Source of the DNA: Siphonodentalium dalli
Taxonomy: Eukaryota > Mollusca > Scaphopoda > Gadilida > Siphonodentaliidae
DNA: 64,000 nt
Direction of reading: 5' to 3'
NCBI GenBank assembly: GCA_032622095.1
Contig: CP136068.1
Span: 14,491,729 to 14,555,728 of the forward strand
In this document: piece by piece, positions 12,101-27,100 of the stretch
How the letters are laid out: every line of letters starts with the position of its first letter
Numbering within the stretch: position 1 is the stretch's first letter
Translations under genes and position numbers: made by a program
The notes under the pieces: generated by a model
Seen by the model: only the letters and a program-made list of their open reading frames with translations
What the model was told of the DNA's origin: nothing
Databases searched by the model: none

Positions 12101-15100
12101 TGCCTTATGAGAGGGGGCTCATACTGTTGAGTCAGATTTTAATTGCATAATATAGCATCATACCCCATTTATTATAATGAAGAATAAAGCAGTCACAAAT
12201 ATTCCAGCCCAACGAAAACAAACGTTGATATGCTGTGTAGTCGACTCAAGCAGGGATCAATCAACTGGAATTAGGCCATAGTGTTAAGATATATGGTGGT
12301 CAGCTTTTACTTGGCTATGAACCAATAACCCAGGACTCATCTCAACCCAATGTTTCATTGACCATCAGGCATGACATGAACATACTCAAATATAGAACAT
12401 GATTTATGGGTAGTGCCTTGCACTTTTGAAAAATAATTGCAGCAGTACTTGGTATCAGAAAACAGTGAAATTTTAAATATTTTACATTCCAAAAAGTCAA
12501 GTAAATGTCATTATAATATCCAATGGGTCTATGGTTCTTAAATATTATGTCACAATAATCGCTTATGCCAAATTTCTCAAATAAGTTACTGACAGATTTT
12601 GAGAAAATCCATTTTAAAATACCAGGAAAGTTTGGAAAAACGGTCCCATCAAATCTATAATCTATTCTACGCAAAACGGTTGACACAAGACGCCGAAACC
12701 ACACTGGAAAATTTAATAATCCCAACGGCATTACTTTTCACTGATAAGCCCCATTATGTGTCCCCAAATATTAAATTATCAGCCACCATCTCTGGTGAAT
12801 TTTGTCCATCTACCAGACTTGAGGATGTCAATGCGACATCTTGATTTCGACTGTTGATTCTGTGTTGCCCCGTCGACTCCACAAGCATTGTTCATATTAC
12901 GCTATCGCAGAATCAGCTCACAGATCCGTCTAAAATATGTGGAATAGTTTCTACTATAAACAATAGAATACATTTGTTGAACAAATTTAGTTCAGCTAGT
13001 CCATTGGAATATATTTCACCACTGATATGGAATATAGGCTCGTGATCTTAATTACATTGTGCATCTTGTTGGCAATTTCTTTCCAGTACAATTACAGTGC
13101 TGATCACTACTTGGAGAACAACCTGAACAAGTTACAAAAAAGTTTCCATCACAGAATGTATGAACTAAGAGACCAAACCGACAAAACTACGTAAGTCTTG
13201 TTGCATCTTTTGCATTCCCATTATCTCGTAGTATTAGGTTTGGTTCATCTTATTGCTTCTGAACGCATGGAAGCATGGCGTCCAATCAAGGTATTTTGCC
13301 ACATTCTGGTCCGAATATGTTGCTTACTATTGATCTATTCAACTCGTATATATTTACCATGAAGAGCAACACCTGGGTGGTAAAATTTAATGCTAAACAT
13401 GATGTCTGGTGTGATTTTGGGATCTAAATATATAGTTTTGCTATGGAAATGCAGTTTTACTGTTGACGCCAGGATCCGTTAATACATATTTCCATCATTA
13501 GAAACAAATATCACTAAGAATTACAAATCACATCAGTCAACATATGTCTGCCTCGCTTCCTGTTGGGATTTGCATTCCTGCCGAAGAATTTGTAGGTCCA
13601 CTTCACGCGAATTGAATGTCGTTAGGAAATCTCACATTCGTGTTCATGTTGCACCAAGGTATAATATAATACCACTGGCTGGCCTCTGACAGTGGACCGG
13701 ATCATAGTATCAACAAACAACGGTCTACTTTTCAAGCTTGAAATAATGGGGATAACAGGGACGATTTTAAAATTCTTGGAAAACTATCTTGAAAACAGAC
13801 AACAAAGAGTAACAATTTCTAATTTTAATTCTCCGAGGAAGGAAGTTACAACAGGAGTGCCTCAAGGATAAATACTCGGCCCTCTTCTCATTCTCGTGTG
13901 CATAAATGACATAGTCGATGGAATTACACGCACCATACGGTTATTTGTGGATAATACATCACTTTATGGTGCTATATGAGATCCCATAACTGCTGCAGAG
14001 GTGATAAATTCAGATATACACAAAATGTTCAACTGGTCGATGATCTGGGCAGTTAAATTCAACCCATTGAAAACAGAATCCTTGCTTGTATCGTGGAAAC
14101 AAATACCCATTCACCAACCAGTAATAAGCATGTCCAACGAGAGAATATATGAGGTTAGCACACATACACATTTGGGTCTGACATTCAACCGGGAGGGAAA
14201 ATGGAAAGACCATATAGAAGATATTGAAAATCGAGCGACCAACAGAATGTTCATTACATACTGAGGAAGTATAAATTTATCCTTGACAGAAGAACTTCAG
14301 AAAGAATCTAGTTGTCCTATATTCGACCTGTCTTGGAATATGCTTACTCGGTATGGGACAATTGCACAGACGAAGAAGCCGAATATTCAATATGAAGCAG
14401 GTAGACTAGTAACCGGTGGGACGAGAAGTTGTAATAAAGACATAGTTCTCCAAGAAGTTGGGTGGGATAAATTATCAAAACGGAGAGAAAATTCTAAACT
14501 TTTACTATATTTTAAAATGACGAAAACAATGACTCCCCCTCACTTATACAATGCTGTTCCGAATAAAGTATCGCGTGGATATGACACGAGATCAGATGAC
14601 CTTAAGGGACCCTTCTGCAATTCAGTTACTTATCAGAAATCCTTCCTTCCACAATCAATAAATCTTTGGAACAAGTTAAAACCAGAAGCGAGGAACTGTG
14701 AAACACTCTCAGACGTCAAAGCTTTTTTTTATAGCGGTCTCAAAGAATGCCCTCGATATCTGGAATTCGCATATACGAGAGCAAGCCAGATATACCATTG
14801 TCGATTAAGACTGGAAAGCAGCGATTTAAATAATGATCTTCACAGCAATCATTTGAGAGATAGCCCTTTATGCATATGTGGTGTCGAAGAAACAGCCGAA
14901 CATTTTCTTTTTTATTGTCGCAGATTCTCTATTGAATAGGTGTTTCGCATAGTTAATAACACGACCAGGCATAGCAACATTGTTACATGGAAACCGCGAA
15001 CTGTCGCTGAAAGAGAATATAGATATATATATAAAAAAAATTATATTGTCTAACTGAACTTTCCCCACGTCGCCCTCTGTATAAATAATAAAAAATCCTG

Positions 15101-18100
15101 CCTATACATGAAACAAGTTGAACGTGTAAAAACACTTTATCACATCGAAGTGACCAAATACACAGTACAATTTAGAAAACGACAACAATATCTCATATCT
15201 CGGTTCTCGGGCATGAACATCTGGAGTTGCTCGTCATAATAAGTATATAAGATGCATCAGTCTTGTCGTTTTGATCTTGAAATGTCAATTTCGTTACTAT
15301 TATTCGAAGCTGATGGATTGGGGTCAAGGGTCAGGCCACAAACAAACAGCTAGTAACAATTCAGTTCATCTAATGCATGGACTGCCCAACAGTGCCTCAT
15401 TATTATAGGTTACCGTTTGACAGGCTATGTCCCTGAAGGCTTATAATGATAATACGATAAAAAAATGAACATGAAAAATCAAACTGGGAAAAGAACATTA
15501 TAAAATAGCAATAAAGACACCAAATGTATATGCCAAAGATGGGGAAATGGCTAATATAAGCGTCATACTTTCTGCCAAATCCCATTCTCTAAAATAATTG
15601 TCTTTATATATTATACATTTGTGTTAAGTCATGTGCATGACTTAGAGAAATAAATATGTTTACACCGAACAACGGTTCTATGGTTTGTTACAATTACAAT
15701 CATTATTGCCAAACGAATTTCTTGTCGTTTTCTCGCATCAACCATAATGGATGACTGTTGAGCTACTTAAATTAAATTATACTGGCCATCAACATTCGTC
15801 TATCGAGAATATGAACTTTAAAAACGACCATGATATGATGTTGATTCATTGCATTCGACAATTTAGAGTTCCAGCTAACAAAGATAATATTTTAAACTAT
15901 CGGATTTCGTCTAATAAGATAATGTGATTCAGGGGGTTGTGGAATTTCACTTTCACCCAATCGATGGGTAAAACGCTGCTTCGCCTGGCGATGGTTAAGC
16001 TGGCGAGCAACGCACAAGCAATGACATCATATGTAAACACTGGATAACGAATTCCCACACCTCACTTGAAAGTGAATGGTAACTTAGTTTTAAATTTTGG
16101 GAGTAAATTCAGAAAAACAAAATTATTCTTGCTGTGTACATCTATTGTTTCGTTGACCAATGTGTTTTTCAAGATGCTTGTAACATTCACTCTATAACAC
16201 GGAAATTTCATTCAGTTTCGAATTGATTATTGTAACCATCACTCTATAGCCCCGAAATTTCGTTGAATTTATAATTCAAATGAATATTCTGAGGACATGC
16301 AGTGCACTTTACAACATGACATACAATCCAATATATTCACAAGTTGCTAATCATATCAATTTCGAGGGTGAAATAATACTTAATAGTCCAGTGCATTTAT
16401 GAGAAAAAAGTGCCAAACCTCAAACTAATTGCAACACACTGTTTCTTAGCAGGATTATGTCTATTAACCAATTATAAACAACATACTAAACATCAAAAAA
16501 GATAAAGAAAGGCGAAATTGATAAATTTTGTGAAATAAATTTATCAAAATTTGGTAAAAGACTCAATTTATAGCTTTTCAAGGATGTTTATAAAAAACTT
16601 CATTTCACATATCCTTTCATTTATACATCCATTTTGTTGATTACGCAACCGTGATTACAGAACAGAATTTTTTTTTCCAGATATTTTGATTATTTTTCGA
16701 ATTATGTGCCTCCAAAATTTGGAGTTTGTCTAATTTCGGAGCCTCAATTTCCAAAAATGAGCTAAAATCCATTTTTTATGGTCTAGTATTTTAAAAACTA
16801 GAGAATAATGAAGGGATTCTTGCTGTTCTATTAGTTTCCTCACTATATTGTGCACAGAAATGATTACTTCATGCATCTATGATAGAGATTCGAGAAGACA
16901 AAAATATTCTCAAACAAAATGTGTGTCCCATTGTATGGACTGCCAAATTTGCCTTGTGACACAACTGGTGTGATAAAATACCATATTTGAGGTCATATTT
17001 GAGACTTAATAAATTGATATACATATGCCCTGTATTTCTCATAACCTCTTAATCGTACCAGGTTTAATACACTGTGTTGGAATTGCTAAACACATATGTG
17101 TCAGAATCAACTTATGGCCCTGTGAATACTTAGTATTGACTCTTTTCCAAAATATGCCATTTTGGACTGTTTTGGGGTGTTCAACAATGAATACAATTAG
17201 TGTTTAATATGTAAAATCATTTGAACGTTCCTCCTAGAACACTTAATGTTGGGAAAAATAGGATTACATTGGTTATGCCAATCAACAGTCACTGGATTTC
17301 ACATACTTTTCAAGAAACTGACTCCAAATTTGAACGTTGCTAATGGGGTAGGGAATCACAAAAGGCTATGATCTTGTCACCATATTCTAGTCATTGACGC
17401 AAAGGGTTGTTTTATTCCAGTTTGTGTAGATTATTCTTGCATAACGAAAAGTTTAGTACTTTAGTGGAGGTTTATTTAGAACATTATGAGCATGTTATAT
17501 AGAACAACCCCAAAATAATGATTCACCATTTCGCCATCAAGTTACAACAAACAGGATTGCAGTATACTCTATATCAAAGAATACTGATTGTAGGAGCTGG
17601 TGATAGTCAATTTTTGTGCATCAAGCTCCATGTTTTCTGAGATTTTGTCAATATGGTTTCCCCTACCCCATTTTTCAGATATTCAAATTTGGCGTCAGTT
17701 TCCTGAAAAATGAGTGGAATTCAGTGACATTCATTGACATATCCAATATAAGGCTACTATTTCAACACTAAAGAGTTTTAGGAGGAAAGTTCAAATGATT
17801 TACACATTAAACGCACATTTTTTTTACTATTTATACACAAAAAGCCTTTAAAAATGGACAAAAACTCCCAAAATGGCATTTTTTTTTATAAAATATGCAA
17901 TTCTTAGGATTCATAAGACCATAATTTGATTTTCTACACCATGATTTTGGAAATTCCGTCACAGTGTGTTTAACCATCTGAACTATAAATCGTTGTCGAT
18001 TTCCTGAGGATGAGTGAGCTTTTTGAATTCAAAACTAAACATGACTGTTCTACAACCACCTGCCACAGACACATTTGTCAGTCATCCCGGCAGAAAATAT

Positions 18101-21100
18101 GTAACAGAACTTTTGACTCTGAATTGTGTTATGTTTTCCAAAATCATGAATATTAATGATACATTTACTTTTTATCAATAATTTGTTTTCATTTCAAATC
18201 ACTGATTTCCTATACTCCCTCGCCCTCGGCATCAGTCCCTGTGGATGTTATTATATGTGGGTACAGGGATGTGGCGATAGGGCCCTGGTGGGTGTATATA
18301 TCCCCACTCGACTTTTGCCAAACTCTTCAACTGTTGGAAATTGCATGACAACTGACACCAGCATTAGTTCGAAACTGTTCTGATTGTTTCTTTTGCCCAT
18401 GTGTTCTAGAATAATCGACATTTAGGCCACTTAAATATCTAGAGTATGGCCGCTTAAACTATTAATTGGTCTGGTCATTAATTCCATGTTTTGTGGATTT
18501 ACCAACCAACATTTAGTGGAATGTATTGTGTTAGACTAAAGTAAAATACCCTATTACTTGGACTGAAATGGTCATCTGACAGTTGAACAATTCCCAACCA
18601 TAGGAAGCTGTCAGGGTGGACATTTATATCAGTTGTATATCATGGTATTGGCTGGAAAATTCCAACTCAAAACCTGAAAGGGGTGTGCAGGTGGAACTTC
18701 CTGAACTTTGGAATATAGGTTTGGTTCAAGTGGTTCAGTTAGAAATTCTAACCACCATCATTCTAAATAAATGAATGGGAATCCACATGGTATTTATCTG
18801 CTTGTTATCATATATGATCACATGTGAAAAATTCACTGTGTAGGAACTGTTACATCGGAAATCGTTCTATAGCCGGTTTGTGATGGTTCTCGACTGATTT
18901 GTGACGGTTCCTGATGATCGAAATTATACATTTTCACGACTTTTTTGACAGTTAAAATGCAATTTTGAGGCATCTAGGTGATAATTCGATTAGTTATTAT
19001 CAATCCCATCACAATATGTGGCACCAATGCAATGAGCGTGTTAATAACGAAACTTTCATTGTGCGAGTCATAACAACGACAAAAACCACGAATTTTTATA
19101 ATTGTTTGGGTTCTCTCCTGATCGAGTCGGTTCTCTCCCCATTTAATCGTTCTATACGGGTAAAACTATGGCTAATATTTGCCATGGTACATGGTTCAAA
19201 CTGCCAATTTTGTGAAAGTATACAAAGATAAACACAACAAACTATGCATTAAGTTGAAATTTGCACCACTTGTCATTAATTTCGATGAATTACATTGCCT
19301 TTCTATGCTTATTCAATAACATGTGTTACGCCTATCAAAATTCACAAAGTCGCCAGCTAGTTTGAAATATAACGCGTTTTGCAGGCCCAACATTCCCATG
19401 AGTCAATAGCCGGTTAACAATAGTGAAATTTCATAGCGCTGGTCTTCGGAAAGCGTGAGCGTAGACGGGATATATAGAGTTATCTGTCTTGTATTTTATC
19501 TATTATATGTTTTGGAACTTCTGTCTGTATGTATGTATTTGTGTTATAGACTCGAAAAACTACTCGACCGATCCGACTCAAATTTGGTGTGTAGGCCTAC
19601 TTTGATCCGGGGAACAATAGGGGCGGGTCCAATTTCACGTGCAACCGTCTCCTTGACCTCGACCTCGCTCAAATACGCTCATATAGGCATGTTTCTGGAC
19701 CTCGACCGATCCCACTCAAATTTGATAGCTGGGTCTACTTTGATCACGGGAACAATATGGTCGGGTCCAATTTCACGTGCGACCGTGTCCTTGGCCTTGA
19801 CCTCGCTCATACACGCTCATATAGGCATGTTTCTGGACCTCGACCGATCCGATTCAAATTTGGTATAATGTAGGCCTACTTTGATCCCGGGAACAATATG
19901 GGTGGGTCCACATGCGACCGTTTCCTTGACCTTGACCATATTCGCTCATATAGGCATGTTTCCGGGCCGATCGAACAATAGTTTGTTCAGGCGGAGACGA
20001 TCACAAATAAATCCCTAAATAGCCCGGATGAAGGGGAGGCACATCGGCTTGTGTTGTCTATTTTCTTAGACGTATTTTACTCAACAAAAAGTCAAAAATA
20101 AAACGTTAAAAGTTCGTTGATACCCATACAATGTTCTGATTACGCAGTTTATAAAGTTTATGTCGGGCATCCGCTTGCTAGTGCTGATTATCTAGGTTAA
20201 ATTCTAGAATTCTAGAATATGCATCTATTAAAGCATATAAAAGCACGATAACCTTTCACTCAGTCATATTTTAGATTGACTAGGGATCTCTGATTTTTTA
20301 ATAGAAGATATAAAAAAGCAAAGAATCCTACAGTTACAAATATTATTATATGGATTTTAAACCTTTGGTTACTAAATGCGCTGTAATGAGAATTGACTTG
20401 AATCCTATTGATTAATTTGTAGGAATGCTTAGCTATTAAGTTCAACAAGCAGTAACATATAAAAAAGAGAAATGAATAATGCAGTTACAAATATTATATG
20501 AATGTTAATCCTTTGGTGACTGAATGTGCTGTAATGAGCAGCGACTTGAATCCTATTGATTCATTTGTAGGAGTGCTCAGCTATTAAATTCAACATGCAG
20601 TAACAGATTGTTTGAATTATTAGCTAAACATTCATACAAATGAATAATTAGAAATCAGTGTTACGGGTGTCTGAGCCTGACTATTATAAGCACATTATTA
20701 TTCCTCGCTGATAACGTGTCAAGTGAGCAGGGACGTGGTCTGGAGGGTCTCCAATGTTGGGGCGTCCACCTTGGAATTTCCAACCGCACCATCCCCTTGA
20801 AACAGGCCAAACTCACGCACAAGGCTTGGGCTTTGGTTTTTCCCAACTGTATGACACATTATAGCTCTAGATTGTATGCCATTCTGAAGTGAATTGATCA
20901 GTAGCCTTTGATTGGCCACCATGCAAACCGGGGGAGAAACTCAGGATACATGGGCCCAGTGAGAAAATGTGTGGATATCTGAACGTGAAAATCATCTAGA
21001 CTGGATTCAAGATTCCCACGTGTTGGAAGTTTCCAACCTGGCGCCCCACCCCCACAAGATTGGAAATGTTCCCAACAGATGGAGAGAGCGATAGAGATGA

Positions 21101-24100
21101 TTTATTTTGCAAAAGAGCATAATTATTTAATACAAAGCATATTGATTAAATGGAATTAGATTCTTTGTCCATTAAAACCAGTTTCTTGCCAATTGGGGGG
21201 GGGGGGTAAATGTGAAATAGAAAACTAGATCACACCTGCTCCCTACTTCCTGTCCACCCATCATGAGTTATGGATCAACTCTAAAGAAGATGTGTCCATT
21301 TGTATATGTCAAATATGGTTGATTACATGTTTAAAGTGTAGGAAAGTATGCAAATGTTGGTCTAAAACGACCACTATTAAATTGTTGTCAAATCAAACTA
21401 AGAGAACAATTTCAACATATTGTTGGTGTTAATTTTCAAACCAATCTATTGTAAGATAAGAAATTTGTAACTGTTGAACATTTTCACCAAAGTTGGGGAT
21501 AGACACCAATTAAGTACCCCCTCCCCAAGTCCCCCCCCCCATCACCCCAATCACGTCATAGCCTATCAATGATTCAGTTGAACGTGATTTCATAAGTTAT
21601 ATTTATGGCTGGGCGACAAACATGTGTAAATGTCCCTCAGGCGGACTTCAGAGGAGGATATATGATGGCGCTGGCATTGAAATATTGTCACACCTGGATC
21701 TTTCAACAATGCCCGGATTAGTTAAATGAATATAACATCTCATATTCTCCTGAGAGTAGATTTATATTACCATTGGTCATTTATATAGGCGGGCATTATT
21801 ATGATACTATACTCATCGGGACTTTCAATATTTATTTCTGCCTATTAATGTCACTTAATCTCCCGTATTAGGTATTTAGGTATTTATTGTGTTATTTCTT
21901 AATATACCTGTTATATTATGCAAATTACATAAGCTACAGTCATTATCTGGTTTAAAATGTCAGATACACAAGACGATTTTCGGACCAAAGTGCAGAAATC
22001 GTTCGAATAAATCTCATGTACAGAACCGTCACAGCCATGATTGGTTTGAAATAGAACCGTAACACGCACCCGTGTTGATTAAGAGGTCACAGCTCCCAAT
22101 TATCAATCCCTATCGGGATACTTTCTCAGCTATTTTACAAAAGAATAACACGGGTATACTTTATAGTCAGTGTTTGTCTTCAGAATGCGTTTCATATTTT
22201 ATACGCCACGAAAAATAAAGAAATTGCGTCCACGTGGCTGATTTTCAGTGATAAGATGTTGACATTTACGCGTTAATTCGTTAATACCGAGTTAATTGTG
22301 GCCTAGAGTTCAGGTTTCGATAACACGGCACTTCTGCAGCCTCTGTTCATTCAGGAAAGTATAATATATTAAAGATATCTATAATTATGCGTGATTTTGT
22401 CACAAAAATGATTATTTTTAATCATCAGGAACCGTCACAAATCAGGCAAGAACCATCACAATACCGGCGATAGAACGACTTCCGATGTAACAGTTCCTAC
22501 ACAGTGAAAAAATTAACATATGACAATTTCAATGTCAGAGTATATTTGAGAGTACATTTGTAATCTTTCTTCAGAAATGTTATTACACAGAGAATATCCG
22601 CATTGTGTAGATGAATAAAGAATTCATTTTTTGCGAGTATGTGGGCATCTATTCGGCGAGCCTCTAGGTGAGCCGAATAGATGCCCACATACGAGCAAAA
22701 ATAAATTATCTGTTCAGCTACACTATGTGGATGTTCTGTTTATCCACCGAACAAATTTAAATGTATTTTATCGCAGTTTTTGACAAACAACATCGCAAAA
22801 TTCACAGGCTCCTTATAGAGAAGCGATGACCTACTTAGCGACTTTATCTGTATAGCTGAGACTAGTTAATTATGAGACAGTTTTGTATTCATGCGACTGC
22901 ACCACGAAATAGTCCGCTTTATAATTTCTAATTTATGACGAAAAATATCATAGAATTTTGTAATTTCTAATAAAATCTTACTGATTTGCGTAATGTTCAA
23001 ATTTAAAACTGAAGTGTTCGAGTATAGAAGCCATGTGAATTTGGCTGTTTGCGCTTGAAACGTATTAATGAAAGTCTGAACTTTAGCAAATACACCAGCT
23101 GAAGGAAGAATATCGTATACTTTATAGTAACAAACTGCCAGTTGCTTAATCAAGTTATAGACTTCACCAACTGAACATTGAAACATTTAATTTGAGTGCG
23201 TTTTGGGTCGCATCGTTTGATCTTTTAGAAAGGTGTCGCCACCGATTGCATGAAAATACGTTGTGGATGTTGACGTTTCCAGGGACGCTGTCCTTAACAA
23301 CGGAAACCAGTATGGTGTGGTCACTCACGACCTGCTGGAGGTAAGCTGGTCCAAGTTCTTGTAACCTTCTTCGCCGCATATTATTAAGTTTATCTGTCTA
23401 GTAGAGGATGCTTTATCTGTCTAGTAGACGGGTAGAGGCGTGGTTTATCTGATGGGCTTTATATGTATAGTAGAGATGGGTAGGAGGTAGACCAATACAG
23501 TTTTGGGCAGTGTACATGTATGCTTTTCCACAATTTATTGAATTTATTGCTGAGTGAACGGGTACACGCCAAGGCGATTTGATTTTCCCTGTACACCTGG
23601 ACATGCATGTGTGCTCAGTCGATCAGAAATTAAGAAATCAGGTTTAGAATGTGATATATAAACATGTTATTGTCAATATATTTGCCTGACGTGATTTTTA
23701 CCTCTATTAACTAAAGCTATTCTACTGACATGTTCTGAACAAATATTCCAGGTGGCGAACACCGCCAACTGAGGTGAATGCGCAATACAGTGCCACACAG
23801 AACAGTATAAGTGAGTGTTATAAACCAGAACAGCAAAGACCTGGACATAGTAAAAGATTCTGATTTGAAACCAAATTAGCGAAATTTTCCTGAGCCAATT
23901 TTACACTCATCCTGCGTCATTCGCAACATATATACAGACACAACGAACACTCTACAGAACGAACAACCAAATCAATATGATAAGAATAAGCATATATGAC
24001 CATTAAGGTGTGTCAGTATCCCATACACAGTGTCAACCCCGTCAGTGAATATATTTGCAACTATACTGAATATTTCTATTTTAAAGGTACTCAACCCGAT

Positions 24101-27100
24101 AAAACTCCTCTCAATTACTATTTCAATGGCTTCGGGGGTCAAAAATATTTGATTCGAGTCGAGGAAGTCACCCATCAAAGCTCAGATTTGTTAGATATCG
24201 ATTTTAGAAATCTATTATTTTTCATTATCGGGAATTCTTTCTGGCCCAGAAGACAATCAAAAATTCGCTATTATTACCCACTTGATTATAGAGTTATCCA
24301 TCCTTGTCTGTTTGAATAGAATTTTGGCGTAAAATCTGGAGCAGGTTACCAAATTGACGGCAGTTATTGGTACTCATCTCGAGAACATAAGAATTTTCAA
24401 AAATCAATATCTAATAACTCTGAGCTTTGTTTGATGGGTTCCTCGACTCGAATCAAATATTTTTTACCCCCAAAGCCAAAGAAATAGTAATATAGGACCC
24501 TCTGATCGGATTGTTGTTGTTGGAATCTGTTGAGATGGGGACCCTCTTTACGGGTTGAGTACCTTTAAGTACAGTATTAATAATTAAATTATTATCGATA
24601 TCCGATTATCTAGTGGTACCATATACGACCTGCAAATTCAAGTTTATCGTTTTCGTGGCGAGTATGCCATGCAGCACTATATATTTATGTGGGCGTGGCC
24701 ATGCAGCACTATATATTTATATGGGCGTGGCCATGCAGCACTATATATTTATGTGGGCGTGGCCAATATATAGCACCATGAACAGAGGAACACCTGGACA
24801 TTTCTTTAAAACATCTGTATCTCCATGGAGATATGATAGCCAGGTGTCCTCAAAATCATCGTATAACCCACTAGATTGATTGATTTATACATCTCTATAT
24901 GTAAAACCCTGCTAGTATGGACTAAATTCATTAAATGGATCGGCCATGAAGCAATTTTGCATTCAATGACAACATAATAAGTTGCCTCAAGACAGGACTA
25001 ATTTATTTTGAACATAAGCCATATAGTGTATACTATGTTTATACAGATTTCACAACTTCATACCCACAGGGTTTCCAGCTGGAATATTACAGCCACCATT
25101 CTACAAAAAAGACCAACCTCTGTGAGTACTGACTATCGAATACCGAAAATATTGCTTATCACAGTACGTAGGTACAGCTGACAAATCATACACAGTTTAC
25201 TAAATCACTATTACCAACAATGACATAGAAAACAGAACGAATGTGTTCCTACTTCCATTATTAATAGTCAGCCAGTGACTTGATTATGAATGTTGAACCC
25301 ACTGTATGTAAACATTTACTACAACAATGCAGTACTACATGTATGTTTTCCACATCATTTATGAACAGTATAATTATATTCTGTCTGTTACTGACGTTCA
25401 TAAACGTACGTTGTGTTGCCAGGTGTGTAGGTACAATGTTGTGTTTAGAGAGTGAAATCTGGTGGTCTCGATTCTGAACTGGACGTCCATGGTTATTATT
25501 TGCACACCACATAAGATATGATACGACCAAGTGCCATCCATTATCGTTTCTAGAAACATGTGGGCTGCAACTTCAATTTCCGGTAATTCAACTCCTATAC
25601 ACTGCTGTTGGTGCATGTGTTGTACAGGCGGTGGAAGCTGAAAGTACAATCTAATGCGCTTAGTTTTACATTCTTATATTGCACAAGTATTGAACAGCTG
25701 GTTATAATGATATACATTGCACTTGTATTCTCTTTATGAACACATGTCTACTCATTTTCCTGAACACGCCTTTAAATGAACGATAAACCATTCCAATATA
25801 TACGTTTATAACTGGTTGGTATAATCCATTTTGTATAGAAAGGTTTAACATCAAACCTTCAATACGAAACTTTTCCACAACAGAGCGATGAATTATGGAG
25901 GAATTGGGTTCGTGATTGGTCACGAGATAACACACGGATTCGATGACCGGGGTGAGTAGATCTCAGAAATATTAAGACCGCATATTAATGCCTTTTGTTA
26001 CATGTTGCATGTAGAGTTTTCCCAAGTATATATAGTGATTAACATCAATTATATCTCAAGCTATAAGATGATTGCGTCCAATCGTCCAATTGTCAAAGTT
26101 GTTACACGTTCTGTGCTATAATCTAAGAACACTGATCAGGATGACATAACACGGAAGAGGTTTCTTGCACGCGAGCAATTGTGAACGGCTGTGACTGGAA
26201 CTCAGATTACTTGGTGGAAATATATTAATCACCTGCAGATTTTATAAATTCATACACTTATATTTGGAAGAAATTGTGTCTATGATATAAATACAGTTCA
26301 ATATATGTTCTTGTCTTAGTACTATCAATAAGTTCAAATATTAACCTATACTGTAATTTGTAATACAGTCTTATAAATTCTGCAAGTGCAATCATTACTC
26401 TCGACAAATGTATCGTTTTCGCGCCATTCTGCTAATGGAATTCTGATGTGGAACGCACAACAAATCTTACTTTCAGGTAGTCAGCGAGATAAAGATGGGA
26501 ATATCAATCCCTGGTGGACCGATGAATCTGTGGAGAATTTTAAGAAGAAAAAGCAGTGTATCATTGATCAATATGGGTCATATTTCGTTGAGGACGTAAA
26601 CATGACGGTATTATGTTATATAATGCACTGTTTGTTTCACCTGTACAGGATTTCTTGCAAAATTGTACTACAGTACATGCATATACAACACCGGACATGT
26701 GCGCAATGGTGCAAATCTAGCACAAGAAGACAAATATATTGTGCAGATTGATATTAACCATTTATATACTAAATAGTGAAAACCAAATGTGACATAATAA
26801 CTATACTTATGACTACCAAAGAATGTGATTTTGTTATTGAAAAATAAACGAACATAATTATTACTATATTTCTAAAAGACCAAGACTGTATGAAATAAAT
26901 GGGTATTAAATTAAATGGCAAGCACAATAAGTGTTATCTTTAATGTGGCACTCCTCGATTCAAAAGTTTTATGTTCTACAACATGAAATATTAATAAAAA
27001 ATCAAATGGGCTACATCGACATTGGCCTGGAGCCTGAATATTGCTTTTTATTAATGAATCGTAGTTTAGTTAACGATTCAACATCATAATAAATATACCT

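Larger units (their letters stand above)
18834..22506. mobile_element. hAT-like element with 85-bp terminal inverted repeats
   Basis: 18834-18918 is the reverse complement of 22421-22506 with few mismatches. Both ends begin CACTGTGTAGGAACTG. The eight bases outside are gaaaaatt on the left and aaaaaatt on the right, a 7/8 match to an 8-bp target duplication as in the hAT superfamily. No transposase frame survives inside. The interior holds a 138-bp tandem repeat, a diverged 150-bp duplication and extra 'gaaccgtcaca' motifs near 22022. Superfamily is inferred from ends only. Confidence 0.65.

Noticed and set aside
12342-13045. 129-codon minus-strand frame and overlapping plus-strand frames in intron 3
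   Set aside because: No family motif, no splice context linking them, and both strands are equally open; probably chance or a very old relic.
14001-14939. 218-codon and 87-codon frames as independent genes
   Set aside because: They are pieces of one decayed reverse transcriptase with stops and a frame change.
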